Part shown: in pieces, positions 4,995 to 11,623 of the stretch | Numbering within the stretch: position 1 is the stretch's first letter | How the letters are laid out: each line of letters starts with the position of its first letter | NCBI GenBank assembly: GCA_934565415.1 | Contig: CAKTHQ010000051.1 | Span: forward strand, 1-11,891 | Source of the DNA: an uncultured Oscillospiraceae bacterium | GTDB lineage: Bacteria; Bacillota; Clostridia; Oscillospirales; Oscillospiraceae | Direction: 5' to 3' | Length of the DNA stretch: 11,891 bases | Position numbers and translations under genes: made by a program | The notes under the pieces: generated by a model | The model's database searches: none | Told to the model about the DNA's origin: nothing | Seen by the model: only the letters and a program-made list of their open reading frames with translations

Positions 4995-5525
4995 ATGGCA
5001 GAAACCGCAAGATGGTATGTAGTGCATACCTATTCCGGGTATGAGAACACTGTGAAAGCCACCATCGAAAAGACCGTGGAGAGCCGTAAGCTCCAGGATC
5101 AGATCCTGGCCGTGTCCATCCCTCTGGAAACCGTCACGGAAATTACGGAGTCCGGCGTCAGCAAGACCTACGACCGGAAGGTTTACCCCGGCTATGTGCT
5201 TGTAAAGATGGTGTACAGTGACGATACCTGGCATGTCATTCGGAATGTGCGCGGAGTCACCGGCTTCGTTGGCACCTCCAGCAATGACCCCACTCCCCTG
5301 ACCGACGAGGAAATCTACGCCATGGGTGTGGAAAAGAAAGAGATCGTTGTGGCTTACAATGTGGGCGATACCGTCCGCATTATGGATGGCCCCCTGAGCT
5401 CCTTCACCGGCACGGTGGAATCCATCGATGTCGATAACAACTCGGTAAACGTGGTAGTATCCATGTTTGGCCGGGAGACCACCGTCGAGTTTGAGCTCGA
5501 TCAGGTAGAGGTCGTTTCCCAATAA
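4995..5525 (+). CDS. nusG: Transcription elongation/termination factor NusG
   Basis: 176 residues from ATG 4995. The ribosome site AAGGGT is weak and the gene starts 11 bases after secE, so coupling to secE translation is likely. The NGN domain (about 5-105) has the diagnostic [15 protein letters not shown] (7-21) and [11 protein letters not shown] (62-72). The KOW domain (about 120-176) has [19 protein letters not shown]. NusG binds the RNA polymerase clamp to modulate pausing and can link RNA polymerase to the ribosome through its KOW domain. Length is normal for Firmicutes. Confidence 0.97.
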   Translation: MAETARWYVVHTYSGYENTVKATIEKTVESRKLQDQILAVSIPLETVTEITESGVSKTYDRKVYPGYVLVKMVYSDDTWHVIRNVRGVTGFVGTSSNDPTPLTDEEIYAMGVEKKEIVVAYNVGDTVRIMDGPLSSFTGTVESIDVDNNSVNVVVSMFGRETTVEFELDQVEVVSQ

Positions 5526-5531
5526 ACGCAT

Positions 5532-5603
5532 CGGGCCCACTTGGGCCGGAACGTGGGAGGGGGGAAACCCCCGAAAGAAATGCGCTGGGCGCATCATTAC
5601 CAC
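5532..5603 (+). promoter_or_regulatory. Putative L1-binding mRNA element before rplK
   Basis: A hairpin GGCCCA-CT-TGGGCC (5534-5547) is followed by GTGGGAGG (5553-5560), a GGGGG-AAA-CCCCC stem, a TGCGC-TGG-GCGCA stem and CATCATTACCAC ending at 5603. GTGG (5553-5556) pairs with CCAC (5600-5603). The GTGGGAGG...ACCAC frame mimics the L1 stalk of 23S rRNA, which in E. coli also contains GUGGGAGG and, on the closing strand, AUACCAC. Ribosomal protein L1 represses the L11-L1 operon by binding such a mimic. Confidence 0.7.
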
Positions 5604-5626
5604 ATCTTATTCAGGAGGTGCTATTT

Positions 5627-6052
5627 ATGGCACAGAAAGTAACTGGCATTATCAAGCTTCAGATCAACGCCGCTAAGGCAACCGCTTCTCCCCCTGTTGG
5701 TCCTGCTCTGGGTCAGCACGGTGTGAATATCGCAGCATTCATTAAGGAGTTCAACGCTCGGACCAAGGACATGGAAGGCTACAAGATCCCCGTAGTCATC
5801 ACCGTCTATGCCGACCGCAGCTTCACCTTCATCACCAAGACTCCTCCGACCCCCATGCTCATCATGAAGGCTATCGGTCTGGAGAAGGGCTCCGGCGTTC
5901 CCAACAAGACCAAGGTTGGCACCATCACCAAAGCTCAGATCGCTGAGATCGCCAAGACCAAGATGCCCGACCTGAACGCTACCGCCCTGGAAGCCGCTGA
6001 GAGCCAGGTCGCCGGTACCTGCCGCTCCATGGGCGTTACCGTCGTAGACTGA
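5627..6052 (+). CDS. rplK: 50S ribosomal protein L11
   Basis: 141 residues from ATG 5627 with CAGGAGGTG 6 bases upstream; the in-frame GTG at 5618 lies inside that ribosome site and is rejected. The N-terminal domain has [21 protein letters not shown] and [13 protein letters not shown], the proline-hinge region that contacts the GTPase centre of 23S rRNA and thiopeptide antibiotics. The C-terminal domain (about 72-141) binds the 1070-stem of rRNA. Full length and highly conserved. Confidence 0.98.
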   Translation: MAQKVTGIIKLQINAAKATASPPVGPALGQHGVNIAAFIKEFNARTKDMEGYKIPVVITVYADRSFTFITKTPPTPMLIMKAIGLEKGSGVPNKTKVGTITKAQIAEIAKTKMPDLNATALEAAESQVAGTCRSMGVTVVD

Positions 6053-6064
6053 TAGAATGCTGGA

Positions 6065-6114
6065 TCCGGGCAGACTAGACCCGGAAATGTGGGAGGATTT
6101 TTCCGCATCACCAC
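6065..6114 (+). promoter_or_regulatory. Second putative L1-binding mRNA element, before rplA
   Basis: A hairpin TCCGGG (6065-6070) / CCCGGA (6080-6085) is followed by GTGGGAGGA (6089-6097) and CCGCATCACCAC (6103-6114). GTGG (6089-6092) pairs with CCAC (6111-6114), and the short inner stem GGA/TCC fits. Layout and conserved bases repeat those of the element before rplK, so L1 probably also controls its own cistron directly. Confidence 0.7.
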
Positions 6115-6133
6115 TTTAAGGAGGATAATTACA

Positions 6134-6826
6134 TTGTTTAGAGGTAAAAAGTACAAAGAGAGCGCGAAGCTGATCGACCGCTCTGTTCAGTATGATCCCG
6201 CCGAAGCCCTGGACCTGGTTGTGAAGGGTGCTTCCGCTAAGTTCGACGAGACCGTCGAGCTGCACATCAAGCTGGGTGTTGACTCCCGTCACGCCGACCA
6301 GCAGGTCCGTGGCGCCGTGGTTCTGCCCAACGGCACCGGCAAGACCCGTCGGGTCCTGGTGTTCGCCAAGGACGCCAAGGTGGAAGAAGCCAAGGCTGCC
6401 GGCGCTGACTATGTCGGCGGCATGGACCTGGTGGAGAAGATCACCAAGGAAAACTGGTTCGACTTCGACGTAGTCGTCGCTTCCCCCGACATGATGGGTA
6501 TCGTTGGCCGTCTTGGTAAGGTCCTGGGCCCCAAGGGTCTGATGCCCTCCCCCAAGGCCGGTACCGTTACCCCCAACGTGGCCGCCGCTGTTAAGGAAAT
6601 CAAGGCTGGTAAGGTCGAGTACCGTCTGGACAAGACCAACATCATCCACTGCCCCATCGGCAAGGTTTCCTTCGGCACCGAGAAGCTGACCGAGAACATG
6701 GATACCCTGGTCAAGGCCGTTGTCAAGGCCAAGCCCGCCGCTGCCAAGGGCCAGTATATCAAGTCCTGCACCGTCGTGTCCACCATGGGCCCCGGCGTGA
6801 AGGTCTCTACTGCCAAGTACCTGTAA
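6134..6826 (+). CDS. rplA: 50S ribosomal protein L1
   Basis: 230 residues from TTG 6134. TTG is chosen because AAGGAGG lies 9 bases upstream and the protein then begins [15 protein letters not shown], as expected for the family. The in-frame GTG at 6089 is the first base of the L1-binding element and has no ribosome site. Conserved segments include [13 protein letters not shown] (71-83) and the signature around 151-185 with [22 protein letters not shown]1 forms the mobile stalk at the E site and represses its own operon. A terminator follows after 13 bases. Confidence 0.97.
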   Translation: MFRGKKYKESAKLIDRSVQYDPAEALDLVVKGASAKFDETVELHIKLGVDSRHADQQVRGAVVLPNGTGKTRRVLVFAKDAKVEEAKAAGADYVGGMDLVEKITKENWFDFDVVVASPDMMGIVGRLGKVLGPKGLMPSPKAGTVTPNVAAAVKEIKAGKVEYRLDKTNIIHCPIGKVSFGTEKLTENMDTLVKAVVKAKPAAAKGQYIKSCTVVSTMGPGVKVSTAKYL

Positions 6827-6839
6827 GCGAACGCTTTTC

Positions 6840-6872
6840 TTTCCCTGCGGCTTCTGCCGCAGGGAAAATTTT
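6840..6872 (+). terminator. Intrinsic terminator after rplA
   Basis: TTTCCCTGCGGC (6840-6851) pairs perfectly with GCCGCAGGGAAA (6856-6867) around TTCT, followed by ATTTTATC. It separates the rpmG-rplA unit from rplJ-rplL. Confidence 0.9.
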
Positions 6873-6906
6873 ATCAAAATTGATAAAAGTAATAATGAAA
6901 AAATGC

Positions 6907-6935
6907 TTGACAAACAGCCAAGCGTATGCTATCAT
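6907..6935 (+). promoter_or_regulatory. Sigma-A promoter of rplJ-rplL
   Basis: TTGACA (6907-6912), a 17-bp spacer and TATCAT (6930-6935), placed directly before the L10 leader. Confidence 0.88.
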
Positions 6936-6941
6936 TTAGAA

Positions 6942-7045
6942 GTTGCCAAAGACAGCAGGTACAAAGCTAAATCCTGCCGAGGTGCGTTGAATAGATTTTC
7001 TTCGTATCTTTCTGCTCTTTGGCAGGAAGATATTTTATTTTTTCG
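6942..7045 (+). promoter_or_regulatory. Ribosomal protein L10 leader
   Basis: TGCCAAAGA (6944-6952) pairs with TCTTTGGCA (7016-7024) to close the element, and GCAGG (6955-6959) pairs with CCTGC (6973-6977). The sequence contains AAGACAGCAGGTACAAAG and TCCTGCCGAGGTGC, characteristic of the L10 leader. The L10-(L7/L12) complex binds this RNA in place of its 23S rRNA site and lowers expression of rplJL. Confidence 0.9.
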
Positions 7046-7057
7046 GAGGTGAAAATT

Positions 7058-7579
7058 ATGCCCAACGCTAAGGTTCTTGAGAGCAAGAAGGCCGTTGTTG
7101 CTGCCCTGTCCGGCAAGATGAAGGAAGCTACTTCCGTGGTTTTCGTCGATTACAAGGGTATTACCGTTGCTCAGGATACCGAGCTGCGTAAGCAGTTCCG
7201 TGAAGCTGGTGTTGAGTACTCCGTTGTAAAGAATACCCTGACCAATTTCGCTGCCAAAGATGCTGGCTACGATTTTGCTGAGATTCTGAACGGTACTACC
7301 GCTATGGCTTCCACCACCGGCGACCCCATCGCCCCTGCTCGTATCGTCTGCGAGTTCGCCAAGAAGAACAAGAACACCCTGTCCATCAAGGGCGGCGTGG
7401 TAGAAGGCTCCGTCCTGTCTGCCGACCAGCTCAATGGCTTCGGTGAGCTGCCCAGCAAGAATGCTCTGGTTGCTTCCGTTCTGGGTACCTTCCTGGCCCC
7501 CATCTCCAGCCTGGCTTTCGTCCTGGATCAGATCCGGGAGCAGAAGGAAGGCGGCGCTCCTGCTACCGCAGAAGCCTAA
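7058..7579 (+). CDS. rplJ: 50S ribosomal protein L10
   Basis: 173 residues from ATG 7058 with CGGAGGTGA 6-7 bases upstream; the ATG at 7040 region and the frame opening at 7019 fall in the leader and are not used. VLESKKAVVAALSGKMKEA, VVFVDYKGITVAQDTELRK and EYSVVKNTL are classic L10 N-terminal blocks. The C-terminal helix (about 140-165, ending FVLDQIREQKEGG) is the mount for L7/L12 dimers. L10 is the base of the ribosomal stalk and the repressor that binds the leader above. Confidence 0.97.
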   Translation: MPNAKVLESKKAVVAALSGKMKEATSVVFVDYKGITVAQDTELRKQFREAGVEYSVVKNTLTNFAAKDAGYDFAEILNGTTAMASTTGDPIAPARIVCEFAKKNKNTLSIKGGVVEGSVLSADQLNGFGELPSKNALVASVLGTFLAPISSLAFVLDQIREQKEGGAPATAEA

Positions 7580-7631
7580 GTTCGTAAGTTAAAAACAAAA
7601 CAACAATCTACTTTTTAGGAGGATTATTACC

Positions 7632-8006
7632 ATGGCTAGTGAAAAGATCACTGCTCTCGTTGAAGAAGTTAAGGGCCTGACCGTTCTGGAGCTGTCCGAG
7701 CTGGTTCACACCCTGGAGGATGTGTTCGGTGTTTCCGCCGCTGCTGCCGCTGTTGCCGCTCCCGCTGCCGGCGCTGTTGCCGAGGTTGAAGAGAAGACCG
7801 AGTTCGATGTCATCCTGAAGAACGCCGGCGCTTCCAAGCTGGGTGTCATCAAGGTTGTCCGTGCCGCTACCGGCCTGGGCCTGAAGGACGCCAAAGAGCT
7901 GGTTGACAACTGCCCCAAGACCCTGAAGGAAGCCATCTCCAAGGAAGATGCCGAGAAGCTGGTTGCCGAGCTGAAGGAAGCCGGCGCCGAGGCCGAGATC
8001 AAGTAA
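7632..8006 (+). CDS. rplL: 50S ribosomal protein L7/L12
   Basis: 124 residues from ATG 7632, with TTAGGAGGA upstream. Residues 1-33 are the dimerisation domain that binds L10. Residues 34-53 form the Ala/Gly/Pro/Val-rich flexible hinge. Residues 54-124 are the factor-binding domain, with EKTEFDVIL and [21 protein letters not shown]. It recruits and stimulates translational GTPases. A 52-base gap from rplJ and no separate promoter indicate cotranscription. A terminator follows and the usual rpoB neighbour is absent. Confidence 0.98.
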   Translation: MASEKITALVEEVKGLTVLELSELVHTLEDVFGVSAAAAAVAAPAAGAVAEVEEKTEFDVILKNAGASKLGVIKVVRAATGLGLKDAKELVDNCPKTLKEAISKEDAEKLVAELKEAGAEAEIK

Positions 8007-8030
8007 TTTATCTCGAAAAAGGCTATTTCA

Positions 8031-8058
8031 CCTCCGCCGTTTTCGGCGGGGGTTTTTT
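8031..8058 (+). terminator. Intrinsic terminator after rplL
   Basis: CCTCCGCC (8031-8038) pairs with GGCGGGGG (8045-8052), including a G-U pair, around GTTTTC, followed by six Ts (8053-8058). Confidence 0.92.
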
Positions 8059-8082
8059 GGTATCTATTTCCGTTTCTTTGTG

Positions 8083-8088
8083 TATAAT
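8083..8088 (+). promoter_or_regulatory. Probable -10 box of the membrane protein gene
   Basis: Perfect TATAAT at 8083-8088, 33 bases before the ATG. No good -35 box is visible at the right distance and a TG lies directly before it, so the promoter is only moderately supported. Confidence 0.5.
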
Positions 8089-8120
8089 AAAAAATACACA
8101 TCCCTACGAAAGGTTTCTCT

Positions 8121-9011
8121 ATGGATATTTCCAGCCTCTCACCCAAGCTCAGCGCCATTTTGGGCGCTGCCTCTGACATGATCCCCGAGGACATCACAAA
8201 GCTCCTGACAGCGGCGGCCAGCGCCATTCCCAAGGATTTTGACATCGGGGCCTCCTTCAAATTCATTCTGGTCTTTGCCATTGCCCTTTTGGGCGTGGGT
8301 ATTGTGGTCAAGGTGCTTTTCGGCAACCGGTCAGACCTGAACCACGCCATGTCCTCCGCGGCGGGCATTCTGAGCGTCTATGTTATTACCGTCATCGTCT
8401 ACGCCTTCCAACCGGCAGGCCTGGAAAAATTACTCACTCCCCTGCCCTTTGTGACCTTTGTAAAGGAATACCTGTTCATTCTCCCCTTCCACGGCACCTC
8501 CTTCGAGGCCCTGTGCGGGCAGATTCTGGCGCTGCTAATCTTGTCCTTTGTGGTCAACCTCATGGACTCCATTCTGCCGGAGGGCGAAACGGCCATCACC
8601 TGGTTTTTGTCCCGGTTCCTTAGCGTGATTTTAGCTATGGGCCTTCACCTGGTTGCCAACTGGGCCATTAACAAATACCTGCCCACCGCCCTGGTATATC
8701 ACGCCCCGGCCATCCTGCTGGTGGTTCTGGCCTGCTGTATGCTGCTGGGCGTCTTCAAGCTGATTTTGGGCATCTTCCTGACGGTGGTCAACCCCATCCT
8801 GGGCGGCCTGTACACCTTCTTCTTTTCCAGCCACATCGGAAAGCAGCTCACCAAATCGGTCCTTTCCACTGCCATTATCTGCGGGGTCTTCTACGCCATG
8901 GATAAGTTCAGCTTTCTCATCATCGGCATCAGCCCGGCGGCCCTGCCTGCCTATCTCCCCCTGCTCCCGGCCTTTCTCATCATCTGGTACCTGCTGGGAC
9001 ACGCGCTATAA
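8121..9011 (+). CDS. Polytopic membrane protein of unknown function
   Basis: 296 residues from ATG 8121, with GAAAGG about 7 bases upstream. A roughly 45-residue N-terminal region with short amphipathic helices (ILGAASDMIPEDITKLLTAA) precedes about seven hydrophobic segments near 46-67, 80-96, 131-148, 165-185, 196-222, 248-270 and 275-293. The loop around 225-246 (NPILGGLYTFFFSSHIGKQ) looks like a conserved motif. No signal peptide, catalytic signature or known family was recognised. It is a single-gene unit, separated from rplL by a terminator and with its own -10 box. It faces a 51-aa microprotein gene tail to tail across a shared hairpin, so a functional link is possible but not shown. 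Confidence 0.85.
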   Translation: MDISSLSPKLSAILGAASDMIPEDITKLLTAAASAIPKDFDIGASFKFILVFAIALLGVGIVVKVLFGNRSDLNHAMSSAAGILSVYVITVIVYAFQPAGLEKLLTPLPFVTFVKEYLFILPFHGTSFEALCGQILALLILSFVVNLMDSILPEGETAITWFLSRFLSVILAMGLHLVANWAINKYLPTALVYHAPAILLVVLACCMLLGVFKLILGIFLTVVNPILGGLYTFFFSSHIGKQLTKSVLSTAIICGVFYAMDKFSFLIIGISPAALPAYLPLLPAFLIIWYLLGHAL

Positions 9012-9014
9012 AGC

Positions 9015-9056
9015 ACATCCCCTGAAAGCACTCAACCGCTTTCAGGGGATGTTTTT
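9015..9056 (+). terminator. Strong terminator between convergent genes
   Basis: ACATCCCCTGAAAGC (9015-9029) pairs perfectly with GCTTTCAGGGGATGT (9038-9052) around an 8-nt loop, followed by TTTTATTT on the plus strand. In the leftward direction the stem begins 2 bases after the microprotein stop, but the following U-run is weaker. Confidence 0.93.
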
Positions 9057-9210
9057 ATTTGCGATGTTTGAGATAGTAGACCAGGAACCCAATCGCCACC
9101 GCGGCACCGATCACGGCGATCACGCCAACCGTGGGGAATTTATCGGTCACGAAAATGGAAGTCGGGCCGTCTGCGCCGCCGATGATGCCGATGGAGGATT
9201 GCGTAAGCAT
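9055..9210 (-). CDS. 51-aa single-pass microprotein with OadB-type GGADGPT signature
   Basis: ATG at 9210 with AAAGGAG 8 bases upstream; an earlier in-frame start at 9246 lacks a ribosome site. Residues 6-24 (SIGIIGGADGPTSIFVTDK) reproduce the sodium-binding signature of the beta subunit of Na+-translocating decarboxylases (OadB/GcdB/MmdB), including the Asp that corresponds to the essential Asp203 of Klebsiella OadB. Residues 27-45 are one membrane helix, and KHRK at the end predicts the C-terminus in the cytoplasm and the signature outside or at the membrane face. Full beta subunits are roughly 370-430 residues, and no other part of that protein is present. It is not a truncated pseudogene by appearance: it has its own promoter, ribosome site and terminator, and a second copy lies at 11452-11610. 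Function unknown. Confidence 0.82.
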   Translation of the reverse strand: MLTQSSIGIIGGADGPTSIFVTDKFPTVGVIAVIGAAVAIGFLVYYLKHRK

Positions 9211-9269
9211 TGTTTGTTCTCCTTTCAAAATGGTAGTTATAATCACTGTCTGCTGTTTTACACACGATT

Positions 9270-9298
9270 ATTGTATACTATATCACATATAAAGTCAA
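9270..9298 (-). promoter_or_regulatory. Promoter of the first microprotein gene
   Basis: On the minus strand TTGACT (9298-9293), a 17-bp spacer and TACAAT (9275-9270), about 60 bases before the ATG. Both boxes match sigma-A consensus at five of six positions. Confidence 0.75.
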
Positions 9299-9351
9299 TC
9301 TAAGTGCGTAACTTGTGAACATATGAACACATCGGCAAATGGGGATTTGAC

Positions 9352-9446
9352 GGGGTAAACGGTAGGTACCGAAGGCAAGCTCTTCCCCCCTCCTGCATGG
9401 AGGGGGGAATGGGGATTTTTCCCGCAGGCGGACACCATTCAACTAA
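9352..9446. repeat. GC-rich repeat module with long C/G hairpin
   Basis: CCCCCCTCC (9385-9393) pairs with GGAGGGGGG (9399-9407) around TGCAT. After it come CCCGCAGGCGG and ACCATTCAAC. This order (hairpin, CCGCAGG block, G/T-rich block ending TTCAA or TTGAA) resembles the modules at 3637-3824. The start GGGGTAAAC also occurs at 11638-11646 in the MITE-like element. The rest of the 9311-9496 gap shows no gene. Confidence 0.6.
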
Positions 9447-9496
9447 CCCTTTTTTTGTTTCACAATTATTATTTATTGTTATTCGATAATTTCTTG

Positions 9497-9525
9497 TTGA
9501 CAAACGAATTTAACTTTGCTATAAT
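9497..9525 (+). promoter_or_regulatory. Consensus sigma-A promoter of the DUF2975 operon
   Basis: Perfect TTGACA (9497-9502), 17-bp spacer and perfect TATAAT (9520-9525). A consensus promoter this strong usually needs a repressor, which the HTH gene two positions downstream could supply. Confidence 0.93.
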
Positions 9526-9552
9526 CCGGGTAACAAAAAGGAGGGATCATTG

Positions 9553-10005
9553 ATGGTTCAAAAAGATAATCGCAGCATTGCTGTCACCAAGATTCTGGTC
9601 GCACTGTTTGGGGCCGCGCTGTTGCTGCTGGATATTGGGATTTTCCCCATAGAACGCGCGTTTTCCCTGTCGCTTCCCTTTTGGGACAGAGAACGGGGGC
9701 TGTGTCTGATGCTCTGCCTGTATCTGTGCAATATCCCGGCGGTGATTCTGCTGCGCTCCATGTGGAAGCTGCTGAAGGCTTTGCAGCAGAACATGGTGTT
9801 CGTTCCCGAAAATGTAATGCTTCTGAACACCATCAGCACCTGCTGCTTTGCCGCCTGCCTGGTTTTCCTGCTCTTCTGCTGGAAAATCTATATGCTGCTG
9901 ATTCCGGCTCTTGCCGCTGGCTTTGTAGGGCTGGTGGTTCGCATTGTAAAAAATGTGTTTGAACAAGCCATCCCCATGAAGGATGAACTGGATTTCACGG
10001 TATGA
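9553..10005 (+). CDS. DUF2975-family four-helix membrane protein
   Basis: 150 residues from ATG 9553, with AAGGAGGG 7 bases upstream. Four hydrophobic segments lie at about 11-31, 48-68, 90-110 and 112-134. The middle loop MVFVPENVMLLNTIS (81-95) and the closing KDELDFTV fit the DUF2975 pattern (G-x-x-F-x-x-E-N-x-x-x-L-x-x-I). In Firmicutes DUF2975 genes are typically followed at once by a small YozG-type HTH gene, as seen here after 10 bases. Molecular function is unknown; the pairing suggests the membrane protein may affect the activity of the cytoplasmic regulator. Confidence 0.85.
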   Translation: MVQKDNRSIAVTKILVALFGAALLLLDIGIFPIERAFSLSLPFWDRERGLCLMLCLYLCNIPAVILLRSMWKLLKALQQNMVFVPENVMLLNTISTCCFAACLVFLLFCWKIYMLLIPALAAGFVGLVVRIVKNVFEQAIPMKDELDFTV

Positions 10006-10015
10006 GGGCTGCGCT

Positions 10016-10228
10016 ATGGCAATAATCGTGAATCTGGATGTAATGATGGCCCGCCGGAAAATAGGGGCCGGAGAGTTGGCGGAAAAAATCGGCATCACCC
10101 CCGCCAACCTGTCCATCCTGAAAAATCAAAAAGCCAAGGCCATCCGTTTTTCCACCCTGGAGGAGATTTGCCGGGTGCTGGACTGCCAGCCCGGGGACAT
10201 CCTGGAATATCGGAAGGAGGAGCCATGA
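10016..10228 (+). CDS. Small Cro/C1-type HTH regulator (YozG-like)
   Basis: 70 residues from ATG 10016, with GAGGG about 7 bases upstream. It opens MAIIVNLDVMMARRKIGAGE. The helix-turn-helix is LAEKIGITPANLSILKNQKA (22-41), and STLEEICRVLDCQPGDILEY (47-66) is the conserved closing half. It is essentially a bare DNA-binding domain, typical of the partner of DUF2975 proteins. Its stop overlaps the ATG of the next gene (ATGA at 10225-10228), so translation of all three genes is probably coupled. It likely autoregulates the consensus promoter at 9497. Confidence 0.92.
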   Translation: MAIIVNLDVMMARRKIGAGELAEKIGITPANLSILKNQKAKAIRFSTLEEICRVLDCQPGDILEYRKEEP

Positions 10229-11409
10229 AAAAACATACTTCCTACGCTGCCGCTGCATCCTATGCCATTGGTTTCCTGTACATCTGCTGCTTCCTGTTTG
10301 GATTTTACGGAGATGTGCATAAGACCTGGCACCCATTGCTATTTGCGGCGGTGTTTACCCTGTGGGGGCTGTACACCCTGGAAAAGCCCCTGGACCCCGC
10401 CCGGCTCCCCTATCTCGTTTGTATGCTTCTGACTGCTCTTGCCGCCGCTCTGGGGCTGTGCCGCGCCACCTACGGATGGAGCACCCTGGCCCTGCATGGC
10501 TTTGCGGTGTGCTGGGTCCTGTCTGGGGAAAGCTGGGACGAAAGCTGGATTTGCCTTCTGGCAAACGGACTGCGAGGCGTGTTCCTGACCCCCTTCCAGT
10601 ATTTCTTCCTCCGGGAGAAGACGCTGTTTTCCGCCCTGCGCGGGAAAGTTCCCGGAAAGGGAAACCGTAAGCTGCTATTGTCCTCTGTGGCTGCCGTTGT
10701 CCTGTCCCTGCCCCTGTTTTTGCTGGCGGGGAACCTGCTGGGCCAGGCGGACAAAAGTTTTCAGGCCCTGACCCAGGGTTTCCTCTCTTTCTTCCGGCTG
10801 GATGTGCCCCAATGGGTGGGGTCTTTTCTGATCCGCTTCCTGTTCGGGCTTCCCGTGGGGGCCTATCTTTACGGCATGATGGCCGGGTCCCGTAAGGCAC
10901 TTCCCCAGGCCCTGCGGGAGAAAAACCACGGTCTGTTCCCCTGCCGGACCATCCAATGGATCCTGGGGGCTTTTATTGGGCTGTATCTTCTGTTCTTTGC
11001 TGCCCAGGCAAATACCCTGCTAGCCGTGTTCCGAAATCAGGTCCCGGGGAAACTTACCGCCAGCGCTTACGCCCGGTCCGGCTTCTTCCAGCTGTGCCAG
11101 GTGATGGCCATCAACTTCCTGCTGGTAGGGCTGGGGAATCTGCTGACAAAGGATCCCCGACGCCTGGTTCTCCCCTGCCAGATCCTCATGGTCCAGAGCA
11201 TCTTCCTGGCCGTCAGCGCCGCGGGAAAGCTGCTGCTGTATATCCGCCGGTTCGGCTTTACGCCCCTGCGGCTCCTGTCCTTCTGGGCCGTGCTGGTACT
11301 TACCGCCGGGTGCCTGATGGTCATTGCCACCCTCCGGCGGAAAAAGAACACCCTTCGCCTGTGGCTGTGGTTTTCGTCCTTTACCTTTACGGCCCTTTGC
11401 TTCTATTAA
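10225..11409 (+). CDS. DUF4173/DUF4153-like polytopic membrane protein
   Basis: 394 residues from ATG 10225, with GGAAGGAGGAG upstream; the start overlaps the preceding stop. It has about ten to eleven hydrophobic segments, a basic cytoplasmic loop (137-150) and the family motif YARSGFFQLCQVMAINFLLV (282-301). LLYIRRFGFTPLRLLSFWAV (337-356) fits the second conserved block. These are marks of the DUF4173/DUF4153 group of uncharacterised membrane proteins. The protein ends at FTALCFY, where relatives as I remember them continue with an N-V-D-x-x-I-A-x-Y-N region, so it may be a short variant or have lost its C-terminal tail. Co-occurrence with DUF2975 and a small HTH protein suggests one membrane-associated regulatory module. 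Confidence 0.8.
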   Translation: MKKHTSYAAAASYAIGFLYICCFLFGFYGDVHKTWHPLLFAAVFTLWGLYTLEKPLDPARLPYLVCMLLTALAAALGLCRATYGWSTLALHGFAVCWVLSGESWDESWICLLANGLRGVFLTPFQYFFLREKTLFSALRGKVPGKGNRKLLLSSVAAVVLSLPLFLLAGNLLGQADKSFQALTQGFLSFFRLDVPQWVGSFLIRFLFGLPVGAYLYGMMAGSRKALPQALREKNHGLFPCRTIQWILGAFIGLYLLFFAAQANTLLAVFRNQVPGKLTASAYARSGFFQLCQVMAINFLLVGLGNLLTKDPRRLVLPCQILMVQSIFLAVSAAGKLLLYIRRFGFTPLRLLSFWAVLVLTAGCLMVIATLRRKKNTLRLWLWFSSFTFTALCFY

Positions 11410-11410
11410 G

Positions 11411-11458
11411 CGAACTCCCCGAAAGCATCTCGCCTTCGGGGAGTTCGTCTGTTATTTA
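11411..11458 (+). terminator. Terminator between convergent DUF4173-like and microprotein genes
   Basis: CGAACTCCCCGAA (11411-11423) pairs perfectly with TTCGGGGAGTTCG (11435-11447) around an 11-nt loop, followed by TCTGTTATTTAT. It lies in the 42-base gap between the two stop codons and may serve both strands. Confidence 0.85.
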
Positions 11459-11610
11459 TGATTTTTCCACAGCCACTTCAGGGCCAGAACAATCAGCACA
11501 GCCAGGATGATGCAGAAAACTGCAACGGCTGCGGGAGAAATTTTGTTCGTTACAAAGATGGCGGTAGGACCGTCCGCCCCGCCGATGATACCAATGGAAT
11601 GCACTTTCAT
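11452..11610 (-). CDS. 52-aa single-pass microprotein with OadB-type GGADGPT signature (second copy)
   Basis: ATG at 11610 with CAGGAGGA 5-6 bases upstream. Residues 5-23 (SIGIIGGADGPTAIFVTNK) match the first microprotein at 17 of 19 positions. Of the 17 identical residues, 11 use a different synonymous codon, so the peptide rather than the DNA is conserved. Residues 27-45 form one membrane helix unrelated in sequence to that of the first copy, ending in the basic tail KWLWKNHK. Like the first copy it faces the end of a polytopic membrane gene across a shared terminator. No promoter was identified with confidence: the MITE-like element ends 6 bases before the ribosome site and may have supplied or displaced it. 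Function is unknown; the name of a decarboxylase subunit would be misleading. Confidence 0.85.
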   Translation of the reverse strand: MKVHSIGIIGGADGPTAIFVTNKISPAAVAVFCIILAVLIVLALKWLWKNHK

Positions 11611-11623
11611 AGGTTCCTCCTGT

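Noticed and set aside
6116..6913. 265-codon leftward frame opposite rplA
   Set aside because: Antisense to a highly conserved gene and crossing its terminator; Gly/His/Asp/Leu-rich shadow translation.
7706..8368. 220-codon leftward frame opposite rplL and the next gene
   Set aside because: Crosses the rplL terminator and a -10 box; low-complexity Ala/Ser shadow of the L7/L12 hinge.
9055..9246. 63-codon version of the first microprotein
   Set aside because: The 12 extra N-terminal codons include the ribosome site AAAGGAG; the ATG at 9210 is correctly spaced from it and matches the length of the second copy.
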